From an uncultured Selenomonadaceae bacterium (lineage in GTDB: Bacteria > Bacillota > Negativicutes > Selenomonadales > Selenomonadaceae): a stretch of 64,000 nt of DNA. Shown here piece after piece: positions 45,256 through 54,154 of the stretch. The stretch spans positions 83,026-147,025 of the forward strand of contig CAJOHN010000001.1 of assembly GCA_905234235.1 (NCBI GenBank). Reading direction: 5' to 3'. A program made the translations under genes and the position numbers. The notes beneath the pieces are model-generated. The model had not been told where the DNA came from. It saw only the letters and a program-made list of their open reading frames with translations, and ran no database searches. Position 1 is the first letter of the stretch. Each line of letters opens with the position of its first letter.

Positions 45256-46350
45256 CTACAGTAAAAAATCTGCAAAAACTTCATTTCCGAGAGCCATTCC
45301 GCGTTTTGTGAGAAAAATTTTATCCGCGACGACGTTAATTAAGCCGAGCCTTTGATTTTTATCGATAACCGTGCCGAATATTTCAAAAATACTCGCGCCG
45401 AACTTACTTTTAAAAATCTGCGCGGAAATGCCGTCAGTCATTCGCAAGCCGAGAAAACAAAATTCTTCCATCGCCGCCTGACGCGTGACAATTTCCTCGA
45501 CGATTGAACGATTGTTTTTGATGTAGGTTGCCACGTCGCGGACGTTTGAAGTTCTAAACTTGCCGTCGAAACTGTGCGCGCCCGCTCCGAAGCCGAAATA
45601 ATTTTTCCCCGTCCAATAACCGCAGTTGTGACGGCTGGCGAAATTTTTTTTAGCGAAGTTGCTGATTTCGTAGCGATTATAACCGAGCGCGGGCAAAGTT
45701 TCCGTGATAAATTCGTACATATCGGCGCAAATATTTTCGTCGACTGCCACGCCCATATCAAAAAATTTCGTGCCCTCTTCAATCTCCAAGCCGTAAATCG
45801 ATACGTGTTGAACGTCGAGGCTTTTTACTTGTTCAACGTCGCGGCGCAGATGATTTAAAGTCTGATTCGGCAAGCCGTACATTAAATCGATACTGACGTT
45901 GTCGAAAAAATTTTTGGCGAGCGCGATAGTTTTAACAGCCGTCAACGCGTCGTGAATCCTGCCCAAAATTTTTAACAGCGCGTCGTCAAAACTCTGAACG
46001 CCCAAGCTCAAACGATTAAATCCCAAATCTCGCAAGCCGCGCAAATAATTTTTATCGACGGTGCCGGGATTTGCTTCGATTGTAATTTCCGCGCAGGTCT
46101 CGACGCTAAAATTTTTTTCAACCGCGCAGATAATTTTTTCCAGTTGATTAAGCGTCAAAGTTGTCGGAGTGCCGCCGCCGATATAAATTGTTTCAACGTC
46201 GGAATTGTCGCTGCGCAAATTTATTTCCTTAATTAAAGCGTCGACGTAGGAATTTTTCTCGGGTTCGTCACTGATTTTGGAATTGAACGCGCAGTAATTG
46301 CATTTTTTCTCGCAAAACGGAATGTGTATGTAAATCAATTTCAGCTCCAC
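45256..46350 (-). CDS. hemW: HemW-like radical SAM protein
   Basis: A 364-residue radical SAM protein. The cluster motif is IPFCEKKCNYCAF near 10-22, GGGTPTTL near 60 and the HemW C-terminal domain. HemW is a heme chaperone and is often misnamed coproporphyrinogen oxidase. The GTG at 46350 overlaps the nadK stop. TTG 46338 (GGAG six to seven bases upstream) is an equally good start. Confidence 0.92.
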   Translation of the reverse strand: MELKLIYIHIPFCEKKCNYCAFNSKISDEPEKNSYVDALIKEINLRSDNSDVETIYIGGGTPTTLTLNQLEKIICAVEKNFSVETCAEITIEANPGTVDKNYLRGLRDLGFNRLSLGVQSFDDALLKILGRIHDALTAVKTIALAKNFFDNVSIDLMYGLPNQTLNHLRRDVEQVKSLDVQHVSIYGLEIEEGTKFFDMGVAVDENICADMYEFITETLPALGYNRYEISNFAKKNFASRHNCGYWTGKNYFGFGAGAHSFDGKFRTSNVRDVATYIKNNRSIVEEIVTRQAAMEEFCFLGLRMTDGISAQIFKSKFGASIFEIFGTVIDKNQRLGLINVVADKIFLTKRGMALGNEVFADFLL

Positions 46351-47231
46351 ATCTTAGCTTTAAGCACGTCGTAATAATTTTTATCGTCGAACTTGACAAT
46401 TTGCGCGGTTTCCTTAGCTTTGCGGACGATAATTTCATCATTGGGCTGGATTTTATGGCTGACTTGCCCGTCGAGCGTAACAATTACGTCCTGCATTGCC
46501 GAAATTTTAATCAAAACCTCGTCGTCCTCGTTGACAATCAGCGGACGCATTTGGAAGGTGTGCGCGCAAATCGGCGTCAATAAAAGTGCGCGAATCGTCG
46601 GATTGAGAATGGGACCGCCCGCACTTAGTGAGTACGCCGTCGAACCCGTCGGGCTGGCGATTATAATCCCGTCGGCTTTGTAGTCCATTAAATGCGTTTG
46701 ATTGACGTACAGACCGAGCCGCAACATCCTCGCGACGCCGCCTTTAGTTATCACAACGTCGTTAATCGCGTTGCCTAAAAATTTTTCGCCAAGTTCGTTG
46801 CGAATGTAGCCGCTCAGTAAAAGTCGCCGCTCAACCCGATATTGCCCCGCCAAAATTTTTGCAAGCCGACTTTCCAACTCGCGAGGCTCAATATCAGCTA
46901 AAAATCCCAGCGTCCCAAGATTAATCCCGCAGACAGGAACGCTTTGCCCGCCAAATCTCCTGCATACGCCAAGTAAAGTTCCGTCGCCGCCGATACTCAA
47001 CGCCATATCGACATGAACGCGTTCGACGCACGGCAAACCATATTCTTCCTTGCGAAATTGACGCGCCTCCGTCGCGGGCATAACTAATCGCACATCTTTG
47101 TTGTGATAAAAATTAAAAATGCGGTCGACAATCTCGCCTGCCCGCCGCTTGCTCATATTTGGAAAAACCGCCAACTGCATCATGCCCGCATCAACTCCAA
47201 ATACCGTCCCAAAAACATTTTGCCTAGCCAT
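46341..47231 (-). CDS. nadK: NAD kinase
   Basis: A 296-residue ATP-NAD kinase making NADP. GGDGTLLGVCR near 83 is the GGDG motif, then NDVVITKGGVARM and DGIIIASPTGSTAYSLSAGGPI. ATG is nested in the tlyA stop (TGATG). The stretch MMQLAVFPNMSKRRAGEI at 17 is where many homologues begin, so the first 16 residues are less certain. Confidence 0.95.
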   Translation of the reverse strand: MARQNVFGTVFGVDAGMMQLAVFPNMSKRRAGEIVDRIFNFYHNKDVRLVMPATEARQFRKEEYGLPCVERVHVDMALSIGGDGTLLGVCRRFGGQSVPVCGINLGTLGFLADIEPRELESRLAKILAGQYRVERRLLLSGYIRNELGEKFLGNAINDVVITKGGVARMLRLGLYVNQTHLMDYKADGIIIASPTGSTAYSLSAGGPILNPTIRALLLTPICAHTFQMRPLIVNEDDEVLIKISAMQDVIVTLDGQVSHKIQPNDEIIVRKAKETAQIVKFDDKNYYDVLKAKMWS

Positions 47232-48022
47232 CAGTCCAATTCTCCATGTGCTGAATTAACAACCTGTAAAATTTCAACGTCAGCCGTCGATAAATTTTTT
47301 GCCAAGTACGCCAGATATTCGATATTACCCTCCGGACCTTTTATCGGCGAAAAATCTAAGCCGCAAATTTTAAAGCCGACGTTCGCCGCGAAGTTCAAAA
47401 TCTTTTCGATAACTGCCGCATGAATTTTTTTATCCTTGACAACGCCTTTCTTGCCGACGTGTTCACGCCCCGCCTCGAATTGCGGCTTTATCAGCGCGAC
47501 AACTTCGCCCGAATCCTTAAGCAATTCATAAACGACCGGCAAAACTTTCTCAAGCGAGATAAACGCCACGTCGATTGATACAAAATCCAATTCCTCCGAA
47601 AAATTTTCTCGTTTGACGTTGCGAATATTTGTGCGCTCCATGTTGACGACGCGCTCATCTTGTCGAAGTTTCCAAGCAAGCTGACCGTAGCCGACATCAA
47701 TCGCGTAAACTTTCTTCGCGCCGTGTTGCAACATACAATCAGTGAAGCCGCCCGTCGACGCACCAACATCAGCCGCAATCTTCCCGCTTAAAATTATTTT
47801 GAAAACGTCGAGAGCCTTTTGAAGTTTCAAGCCGCCGCGACTGACAAAGGGCATTTCCTCGCCGAGAATCCGAATTTCAGCGTCGGGCGCAATCAACGTC
47901 CCCGCCTTATCAACTTTCTGCCCGTTGACTAAAATTTTCCCAGCCATAATCATCGCCTTAGCGCGGGCGCGGCTGTCGAAGAAATTTTTCTCCGTCAACA
48001 AAATATCGAGCCGTTGTTTCAT
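47231..48022 (-). CDS. TlyA-family rRNA 2'-O-methyltransferase
   Basis: A 263-residue protein. S4 RNA-binding domain at 1-60 (KQRLDILLTEKNFFDSRARAKAMIMAG) and FtsJ-like SAM methyltransferase with DVGASTGGFTDCMLQHGAKKVYAIDVGYGQL near 83. TlyA methylates 16S/23S rRNA and is often called a haemolysin. ATGA overlap with dxs. The gene order nadK-tlyA-dxs-ispA is common in Bacillota. Confidence 0.94.
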   Translation of the reverse strand: MKQRLDILLTEKNFFDSRARAKAMIMAGKILVNGQKVDKAGTLIAPDAEIRILGEEMPFVSRGGLKLQKALDVFKIILSGKIAADVGASTGGFTDCMLQHGAKKVYAIDVGYGQLAWKLRQDERVVNMERTNIRNVKRENFSEELDFVSIDVAFISLEKVLPVVYELLKDSGEVVALIKPQFEAGREHVGKKGVVKDKKIHAAVIEKILNFAANVGFKICGLDFSPIKGPEGNIEYLAYLAKNLSTADVEILQVVNSAHGELD

Positions 48023-49884
48023 GTCGCCACCATTAAAAATCCGAAAATCATTTCGTTCAGCCGTTCCAAAATTCGCAAAGAAATTTTTTCCGCCGTCAAG
48101 CCGCACATATCCAAAAGTTCTGCGCGTGTCCCCTGCTCTATGAATTTATCTGCTATGCCGAGCCTCAAAAGCGGCGTTGAAATTTTTTCGTCCGTTAAAA
48201 ATTCTGCTACTGCCGAGCCGAAGCCGCCCGTTAATGTTCCTTCTTCGCACGTGACTAATAATTTTGACGCCCGCGCAGATTTTTTTACCAGCCCCGAATC
48301 AAACGGCTTGACGAACCGCATATTTATCACTTCGGCTGAAATATTTTTCTCGCGCAAAAGTCTCGCCGCGTCCAATGAAGTTTTTACCATCGTCCCGACC
48401 GCGCAGATTGTTACGTCCGGCGATTGACTTTCTAAAACAATTTCAGCCGCGCCCCAAGAAAATTTTTCGGGCTTATCTTCAACTTTGACGCCTAATCCTG
48501 CTCCACGCGGATAACGAATCGCTACAGGGAATTTTTTCCCAACTGCCGCGAAAATCATTTGCCGAAGCTCGTTTTCGTCTTTAGGCGCGAGAATATTCAT
48601 GTTCGGAATCGTGCGCAGATATGCCAAATCAAATACGCCGTGATGAGTCGCGCCATCCTCGCCGACAAGCCCCGCTCTATCCAAACACAACAGCACCGGC
48701 AAATTTTGTAAGCAAACGTCGTGGAGGATTTGATCGTAAGCGCGTTGAAAAAACGTCGAATAAATCGCAACGACAGGCTTAAGCCCGCCAGCCGCCATGC
48801 CCGCCGCTAAAGTTACGGCGTGTTCCTCAGCGATTCCAACGTCAAAAAATCTGCGCGGAAATTTTTCAGCGAACTTTTTTAAGCCCGTGCCCGACGGCAT
48901 CGCAGCTGTTATCGCGACGATTTTATCATCACGCGCCGCGCAGTCGATAACCGCTTGCGAAAAAATTTCTGTGTAACTCGGCGGAGATTTTTTTTTGAAG
49001 ACTTGCCCCGAAGCCTTATCAAACTTTCCGACGCCATGAAATTTATCAGGCGAAGTCTCGGCGGGCGCGTAACCTTTGCCCTTCGTCGTGTGCACGTGAA
49101 TCAAAACCGGCGCGTCAATCACATCAACCTTTTGGAAAATATCGCGCATACTTTTTATGTCGTGCCCGTCAATCGGTCCGAGATAAGTAAAGCCCAACGT
49201 CTCGAAAATCGCACCGGGTACAATCGCCGACTTTAAACCGTGACGCACCGACTTCGACGCCAATAAAATCTTTTCGCCAATGTCGCGGAAGGGAATGTTC
49301 TTAACAAAATCCTCGAACTCTTTTTTAACACGATGATATTGCGGCTTGAGGCGCAGTTGCGATAAATACTCCGATAACGCGCCGACATTTTTATCAATCG
49401 ACATTTCGTTATCGTTGAGGATGACGAGCAATTTCTTTTTGAGTTGCCCCGCGTGATTCAAAGCCTCGAACGCCATGCCGCCCGTCAAAGCTCCGTCGCC
49501 GATAACCGCTATAACTCTGCGCTTGACCTTTTCAATCTCCGACGCGATTAAAAATCCCAACGCCGCACTGATTGACGTTGACGCGTGCCCGACACCAAAA
49601 GAATCAAAAGGCGACTCGGCACGCTTCGGAAAGCCCGTTATGCCTCCCAAAGTCCGCAGTGTGTGGAATGTGTCGCGTCGCCCTGTTAAAATTTTGTGCG
49701 TGTAAGCTTGGTGCCCAACGTCCCAGATCAGCCTGTCTCTGCTGAAATCGAATACCGAATAAAGCGCAAGCGTCAGCTCGACCGTGCCCAAGCTCGGCGC
49801 AAGATGTCCGCCGTTTTTCGAGACCGTCGTCAAGATTAGCTCGCGAATTTCGCCCGCCAATTCTTCAAGTTCCGTCAAGCTCAT
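48019..49884 (-). CDS. dxs: 1-Deoxy-D-xylulose-5-phosphate synthase
   Basis: A ThDP enzyme joining pyruvate and glyceraldehyde-3-P, first step of the MEP isoprenoid pathway. WDVGHQAYTHKILTGR near 55, IGDGALTGGMAFEALNHAG near 140, and the GIAEEHAVTLAAGMA catalytic Glu near 365 are seen. The first ATG (49884) gives 621 residues but has no SD. In-frame codons upstream to 49935 encode LLKRLKSPAQLQK, matching the usual Dxs N-terminus, behind AAGGAG. The true start is probably a non-standard codon there. Confidence 0.95.
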   Translation of the reverse strand: MSLTELEELAGEIRELILTTVSKNGGHLAPSLGTVELTLALYSVFDFSRDRLIWDVGHQAYTHKILTGRRDTFHTLRTLGGITGFPKRAESPFDSFGVGHASTSISAALGFLIASEIEKVKRRVIAVIGDGALTGGMAFEALNHAGQLKKKLLVILNDNEMSIDKNVGALSEYLSQLRLKPQYHRVKKEFEDFVKNIPFRDIGEKILLASKSVRHGLKSAIVPGAIFETLGFTYLGPIDGHDIKSMRDIFQKVDVIDAPVLIHVHTTKGKGYAPAETSPDKFHGVGKFDKASGQVFKKKSPPSYTEIFSQAVIDCAARDDKIVAITAAMPSGTGLKKFAEKFPRRFFDVGIAEEHAVTLAAGMAAGGLKPVVAIYSTFFQRAYDQILHDVCLQNLPVLLCLDRAGLVGEDGATHHGVFDLAYLRTIPNMNILAPKDENELRQMIFAAVGKKFPVAIRYPRGAGLGVKVEDKPEKFSWGAAEIVLESQSPDVTICAVGTMVKTSLDAARLLREKNISAEVINMRFVKPFDSGLVKKSARASKLLVTCEEGTLTGGFGSAVAEFLTDEKISTPLLRLGIADKFIEQGTRAELLDMCGLTAEKISLRILERLNEMIFGFLMVAT

Positions 49885-49941
49885 CTTTTGAAGTTGGGCG
49901 GGGGATTTTAATCTCTTTAACAGTCCCGTGACAATCGCTCC

Positions 49942-50427
49942 TTAGTTAAAATCCTTGCCATCGACAATCAAAAACGCATTGAAATATTCAACGTCAACGA
50001 CCGAAGCGACAGGAATTTCTTGCCAATTAGGTTCCGTGCTGGTGTAGTGCATGCCGACGATTTGTGAACCGTAAGCGTTGTAGGAAACGCGCTCGGAAAC
50101 GTGATAGTATCTTTTGTCGCCTTCCTTTTTGAATTGAATCGTAGAAACGTCGTAGGAAAGGTTTTCGATACCCGCCGGAACGATAGAATAATCGCGGTAC
50201 CAATTAATCAGAGCGTTGCGCCCTCTGTCGCTGTAATCCATGCGGAACATCGCGCTAAACGTCGCATTGTCCCTGTTCTCCGTCATCGAGGCAATGCTGA
50301 CCGAATCCGTGTCGAAGTAAATCACGTTGTCATTTTCGTCGGTGTAGACTTGCGTCCAATTCGCCGCCAATGCCGTCGCCGCGCTCATCATCATGATAAG
50401 CAACGTCGTCAAAAAAATTTTCCTCAT
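49942..50427 (-). CDS. Small secreted protein, unknown
   Basis: A 161-residue protein with a signal peptide at 1-21 (LTTLLIMMMSAATALA) and a beta-rich mature part beginning WTQVYTDENDNVIYFDTDSV. The layout is like small exported proteins common in Negativicutes, with no assigned role. Between ispA and dxs on the same strand. Confidence 0.72.
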   Translation of the reverse strand: MRKIFLTTLLIMMMSAATALAANWTQVYTDENDNVIYFDTDSVSIASMTENRDNATFSAMFRMDYSDRGRNALINWYRDYSIVPAGIENLSYDVSTIQFKKEGDKRYYHVSERVSYNAYGSQIVGMHYTSTEPNWQEIPVASVVDVEYFNAFLIVDGKDFN

Positions 50428-50496
50428 TACAAACGCCCCTTATAAAAAATTTCATCTGATATTCTGCGCGGCTGATATAAAATCCTTTAGCAGAAT

Positions 50497-51375
50497 TTAT
50501 TTTTGTCTGGCAACCAAATACTGAACGAGTTCGCGTAGAAAATCTGCCTCCGCCCCGAAATTTTCCAACGCGTTCAAAGCCTCGTCAACTACCGCTTGAG
50601 CTAAATTTTTTGCCTCGTCGAGGGAAGTCAAACTTACATAAGTTGATTTTAAATTCTTAGCGTCGGAGCCCGTCGGTTTACCTAAAATTTTTTCGTCGCC
50701 CGTTACGTCCAAAATGTCGTCGGTGATTTGGAATGCCAAACCAAAATTTTCCGCGTAGTTCGTGAGCGCATTTAATTTTTCCGTTGAAGCTCCCGCCAAA
50801 ATCGCGCCCGAACGTATCGCCGCCTTGAACAATGCGCCCGTCTTGCCCATGTGCATAATTTTTAACGTCGACAAATCAATCTGAACGCCTTCCGAACGTA
50901 AATCAATCGCTTGCCCGCCGACCATACCCGCCGCGCCTGCCGCTACGCTGATTTCTTTTAGCACCGCCAATAAAATTTCGTGCGGAACGTCTTTTTGTCT
51001 GAGCACAACTTCAAAAGCCAACGTCAACAGCGCGTCGCCCGCCAAAATCGCCATCGCCTCGCCGAAAACTTTATGATTCGTCAACTTTCCGCGCCTGTAA
51101 TCGTCGTCATCCATCGCCGGTAAATCGTCGTGAATCAGCGAATACGTATGAATCATTTCCAACGCGTCCGCCACCGTGATAAATTTTTCGCCCGCGCCGT
51201 TAATCGAATCAGCCGCCGCCATTAATAAAATCGGTCGTAATCTTTTGCCGCCCGCCATTAACGAATATTCCATTGCCCGCATTAAATTTTCGTCAAGCGA
51301 TTTTGTTCGCCGTAATTCTTCAAGCAAACTTTGTTCGACGAGTTCTGTTCTTTGCCTCCATAAATCTTTGAACAT
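50497..51375 (-). CDS. ispA: Farnesyl diphosphate synthase
   Basis: A 292-residue prenyl transferase. First Asp-rich motif SLIHDDLPAMDDDD near 82, GGKRLRP near 42 and second Asp-rich motif ITDDILDVTGD near 218. Makes C15 (FPP) from IPP and DMAPP. ATG behind CGGAGG. xseA/xseB, often between nusB and ispA, are absent. Confidence 0.95.
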   Translation of the reverse strand: MFKDLWRQRTELVEQSLLEELRRTKSLDENLMRAMEYSLMAGGKRLRPILLMAAADSINGAGEKFITVADALEMIHTYSLIHDDLPAMDDDDYRRGKLTNHKVFGEAMAILAGDALLTLAFEVVLRQKDVPHEILLAVLKEISVAAGAAGMVGGQAIDLRSEGVQIDLSTLKIMHMGKTGALFKAAIRSGAILAGASTEKLNALTNYAENFGLAFQITDDILDVTGDEKILGKPTGSDAKNLKSTYVSLTSLDEAKNLAQAVVDEALNALENFGAEADFLRELVQYLVARQK

Positions 51376-51388
51376 TACAACCTCCGTA

Positions 51389-51414
51389 AAAAGAAAAACC
51401 GGACTCGCGTCCGG
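51389..51414 (-). terminator. Terminator between nusB and ispA
   Basis: On the minus strand CCGGAC-GCGA-GTCCGG, a perfect six-pair stem, is followed by TTTTTCTTTTT. It lies 10-35 bases after the nusB stop and 14 bases before the ispA ATG, so ispA expression depends on readthrough or its own promoter. Confidence 0.8.
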
Positions 51415-51423
51415 CGGGAAAAT

Positions 51424-51843
51424 TCACTTTGAAATTGCTTCGAGTATACCGTTTACGAATCGGCTTGAATCGTCGGTGCCGTATCGCTTGGCAAGCTCTA
51501 CAGCCTCATTTATCGCGACATTCTTTGCGATTATCGGCTCGACAAATTTCATCTCGTAGACGGCGAGCCGCAAGATATTTCTGTCCGCCGCCATCAATCT
51601 TGGCAACTGCCAGCCTTCTTTTAAGTGCGCCGTTATAATCCCGTCAATTTCCTCAAGGCGTGCCCGCGTCCCTTTGACTGATGATTCAATGTACGCCAAA
51701 TCTTTTTTTGTTAATTTAGGATTGTCGTTGAACATTGTTTCTATCGCAAGGTCTTCGCAAAATTCGCGCTGAGTTTCATCGAAATTAAAATCGAGTTGGA
51801 ACAACGCCTTAAATGCTGCCTCTCGTGCAAGTTTGCGGCTCAT
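51424..51843 (-). CDS. nusB: Transcription antitermination factor NusB
   Basis: A 139-residue NusB, part of the rRNA antitermination complex. REAAFKALFQLDFN at the N-terminus, EIDGIITAHLKEGWQLPRLMAADRNILRLAVYEM in the middle, and ELAKRYGTDDSSRFVNGIL at the end. Confidence 0.97.
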   Translation of the reverse strand: MSRKLAREAAFKALFQLDFNFDETQREFCEDLAIETMFNDNPKLTKKDLAYIESSVKGTRARLEEIDGIITAHLKEGWQLPRLMAADRNILRLAVYEMKFVEPIIAKNVAINEAVELAKRYGTDDSSRFVNGILEAISK

Positions 51844-51873
51844 AATTTCTCCCTAGTCACTAATCCTAAAACC

Positions 51874-52125
51874 TCACCAACGCTGAATCCTCTCCGGTAA
51901 GAGTTCGTCGAGCTTCCTGATGATTTTCTCAACCAGATCGTCTTTGCTGTCGAAACGCGACCCAATGAATAACCCAACCACTCCGCACAAAAATATAAAC
52001 AGCGTATTGAAAAAGCCGATAAGCAAAATCGCCGCGCCCGTGATAAGCCCCGTTATAAAGCCGAATTTCCTCGTGCGATGCGATTTAAAGATGTCGACAA
52101 CGAAACTTTTCATTGCTTCGAGCAT
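51874..52125 (-). CDS. DUF2273-family small membrane protein
   Basis: An 83-residue protein with two membrane helices (FITGLITGAAILLIGFF and LFIFLCGVVGLFIGSRFD). Matches the DUF2273 proteins found next to Asp23/AmaP genes. ATG 52125 has GGCGG nine bases upstream. A GTG at 52134 is possible. Confidence 0.82.
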   Translation of the reverse strand: MLEAMKSFVVDIFKSHRTRKFGFITGLITGAAILLIGFFNTLFIFLCGVVGLFIGSRFDSKDDLVEKIIRKLDELLPERIQRW

Positions 52126-52137
52126 TTTAATCACCGC

Positions 52138-52548
52138 CTACCTCACACGTTTTCGTTTCTGCGGGATGACTTGCGCTATCTGCTTAACTTTGACATCAAC
52201 CGGAACATAAAACTCTAACAGCAAAAATTTTCTTAGCGCGTCGTTAATTGCTTGGTACGCCGCTTGGCTGGCTTTCGGCGCGGAATAACCCTCCGCCAAA
52301 ACTGCCGTCAGTCGAATTTTTATCGGCATTAATGTGCCCGTGAATTTGTCGACTGAAAGACTTGCCTCTTGAATCTCTTTTATTTGCGCCAAAGCCCGTT
52401 CGGCGATTTTTTGAATCACAACATAATCCACGCGAACAAGTCCGAAGTCGGTTTTCTTCAGCAAAAATTCTCCGCTGCTTTGTCGCGCCGGAAGTGTCAC
52501 GACTTTTTTAGTTCCCGATACTATTTTTTTTATCAAATCTTTTAACAT
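52138..52548 (-). CDS. Asp23-fold protein
   Basis: A 136-residue soluble protein with the Asp23/AmaP periplasmic-fold pattern: VDYVVIQKIAERALAQI, IKIRLTAVLAEGYSAPKASQAAYQAINDAL and VPVDVKVKQIAQVI. Basic C-terminus. No membrane segment. Related to the next gene's C-terminal half. Confidence 0.75.
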   Translation of the reverse strand: MLKDLIKKIVSGTKKVVTLPARQSSGEFLLKKTDFGLVRVDYVVIQKIAERALAQIKEIQEASLSVDKFTGTLMPIKIRLTAVLAEGYSAPKASQAAYQAINDALRKFLLLEFYVPVDVKVKQIAQVIPQKRKRVR

Positions 52549-52557
52549 GTCGGCACC

Positions 52558-53127
52558 TCAAACGACTCGCCTATCGCGCTCGATAATTGCATGAGTAACT
52601 TCGTCGACTTTGACCTCTACCGGTACTTTCTGGAGCTCAAGAGCCGTCAATAATGCGTCGTCTATGGCGGCAACCGTAGCCTCGCTGACTCGCGGGGCTG
52701 AGAATCCTTGACCGAGCGTTATCGTCAGCTGAACTTTTATCGGCATTTCGCCTTCTTGCCGGTAGACGGAAGCTTTTGCCTCGCGCACGCCGCTAACTGT
52801 AATTGCCGCTCTCTCAACAACGCTCACAATCGCCGGTACCGTAACTTTGACATCGCCGGGCTTACCCGCTTCGAGATGAACATCGCCAGACGCCAGCGAA
52901 AGTCCGCCTTTGGAACTCCGCGAAAATACCGCCGTCAATAAAATCAAGCTCGCAAATGCCATGCCCGCCATTACTGCCAATGTTTCTTCCCGTCCGATTA
53001 TGAAGTTCAATTCTTTTTGCCAAACGTTCGTCGGTATAATTTGCAGACACACGCCCGCGCAAATTACCAACGCCGCCATTATCGCGAGGACGTAAAAAAG
53101 TAATATAAGGCGTCTGATTATCCCCAT
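52558..53127 (-). CDS. amaP: Alkaline shock membrane anchor AmaP-like protein
   Basis: A 189-residue protein with two N-terminal membrane helices (about 5-30 and 50-70) and a C-terminal Asp23-like domain (VPAIVSVVERAAITVSGVREA, LTITLGQGFSAPRVSEA). In staphylococci AmaP tethers Asp23 to the membrane. Here it sits directly after asp23. Confidence 0.86.
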   Translation of the reverse strand: MGIIRRLILLFYVLAIMAALVICAGVCLQIIPTNVWQKELNFIIGREETLAVMAGMAFASLILLTAVFSRSSKGGLSLASGDVHLEAGKPGDVKVTVPAIVSVVERAAITVSGVREAKASVYRQEGEMPIKVQLTITLGQGFSAPRVSEATVAAIDDALLTALELQKVPVEVKVDEVTHAIIERDRRVV

Positions 53128-53167
53128 AAGACTTCTTCACCTCCCGCAAAATTTAAACCTCGTTGCC

Positions 53168-53569
53168 TCAATGGACGCGAATCTCTTCCTCTTTGTTTTC
53201 GTCTTCGGGGAAGTTGACGCCCTGCACGTGAACATTGACTTCAACGACTGACAAGCCCGTCATAGTCTCGATAGCGCGTTTGATATTTTCCTGCGCCGCC
53301 AATGCAACGTCGGGGATTCTCGCGCCGTATTTGACGATAATGAACAGGTCAACCGCTGCCTCGCGCTCGCCAACTTCAACTTTGACGCCTTTGGAGAAGT
53401 TTTTGCGACCAAGCATTTCGGCAATGCCGCCGACTACGCCGCCGCTCATGCCCGCGATGCCGTCAATTTCCGTTGCCGCAAGTCCCGCAATAATGCTGAC
53501 AACCTCATCAGCAATTTTTATCGCGCCAAGTCCGGAATCATTTTTCACCAAATCTTTTTCGTTGTCCAT
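53168..53569 (-). CDS. asp23: Asp23/Gls24-family envelope stress protein
   Basis: A 133-residue Asp23/Gls24 protein: IADEVVSIIAGLAATEIDGIAGM, VKVEVGEREAAVDLFIIVKYGARIPDVA and VEVNVHVQGV. Related proteins form filaments under the membrane during cell-wall stress. ATG behind GAGGAGG. Head of the asp23-amaP-DUF2273-nusB strand run, 210 bases downstream of the riboswitch terminator. Confidence 0.93.
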   Translation of the reverse strand: MDNEKDLVKNDSGLGAIKIADEVVSIIAGLAATEIDGIAGMSGGVVGGIAEMLGRKNFSKGVKVEVGEREAAVDLFIIVKYGARIPDVALAAQENIKRAIETMTGLSVVEVNVHVQGVNFPEDENKEEEIRVH

Positions 53570-53782
53570 CTGATGAACCTCCTCAATTTCTCTGTGACAG
53601 GTGCCACTTTCCTTGAATTGTTCGCCGCCTCGTTAAATTTCCCTGCCGCCGTCTAAAATTTCTGCCTTATTCGTTGCAAAAAAAATTCTCCTGCCACAAG
53701 ACCGGAGCCGCTGATTCCTCAGCAAGTGAAACGTATGAGCAATGCCTCCCCGTGACGGGGAAAAACTTTTCGCCTAAGTTAA

Positions 53783-53811
53783 ACAAAACAAAAACGCCCA
53801 AGTCGCGGGCG
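53783..53811 (-). terminator. Terminator downstream of the cobalamin riboswitch
   Basis: On the minus strand CGCCC-GCGACT-TGGGCG followed by TTTTTGTTTTG. It lies about 65 bases after the B12-box end and is the natural expression platform. Confidence 0.75.
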
Positions 53812-53875
53812 CAGGAAATACAAAATGAATTACAAATCCCCTTCCTGTCGCTCGCAAGTCAAACGGTGATTGTTA

Positions 53876-54118
53876 ATCGAGCAGTTCTCCCGACTTCGGA
53901 TCTCAGCTTGTCTGCGCCTTCCCGGGATAGGTTTCAGGGATTAGGTTTTAGGGATTAGGTTTTTCCCTGTCCCCTAACCTCTGTCCCCTGAAACCTTCCC
54001 TCCCAGTGACATAATTGCAGAGTTGCTCCCCGCTACGGTGACGTGATCGTTGCGGCTTTCGACCGCATTCCCTATTGAGGCTCGCGCCACTCGACCCAAT
54101 CCATGTGAAATTTTCAAC
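53876..54118 (-). promoter_or_regulatory. Cobalamin (B12) riboswitch
   Basis: Read on the minus strand, conserved blocks appear in the correct order: GGGAATGCGGTCGAAAGCC (54075-54055), ACGTCACCGTAGCG, GCAATTATGTCACTG, GGGAAGGCGCAGACAAGC, then AAGTCGGGAGAACTGC, a B12-box-like end (about 53897-53882). The order and spacing match the adenosylcobalamin-class aptamer, with several departures from consensus (for example TCACGTCACCGTA for the CCCGCCACTGTA region). No vitamin B12 gene follows. The next gene is asp23. Confidence 0.82.
53930..53996 (-). repeat. Repeat-built hairpin inside the riboswitch
   Basis: A peripheral arm between the CACTG and GGGAAGGC blocks consists of AGGTTTCAGGG ... CCCTGAAACCT (11 perfect pairs). 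Inside it, a 14-base unit TAGGTTTTAGGGAT on one side repeats about twice, with GGTTAGGGGACAGGG on the other. The arm length is unusual, and the repeat looks like local slippage or a tiny inserted element. Confidence 0.7.
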
Positions 54119-54124
54119 GCGCCT

Positions 54125-54153
54125 ATAATCCTACAAATCGCGGCGTTTGTCAA
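54125..54153 (-). promoter_or_regulatory. Promoter for the riboswitch transcript
   Basis: On the minus strand a consensus TTGACA (54153-54148), 17 bases, GATTAT. It is one base away from the divergent rplS -35. Confidence 0.65.
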
Positions 54154-54154
54154 C

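Noticed and set aside
53674..53958. A 94-codon plus-strand frame before rplS
   Set aside because: It runs antisense through the riboswitch terminator and aptamer and has no SD or similarity. RNA elements on the other strand explain the sequence.
53930..53996. Possible CRISPR-like repeat array
   Set aside because: The units are contiguous, short and palindromic, with no unique spacers and no cas genes. It is a hairpin arm.
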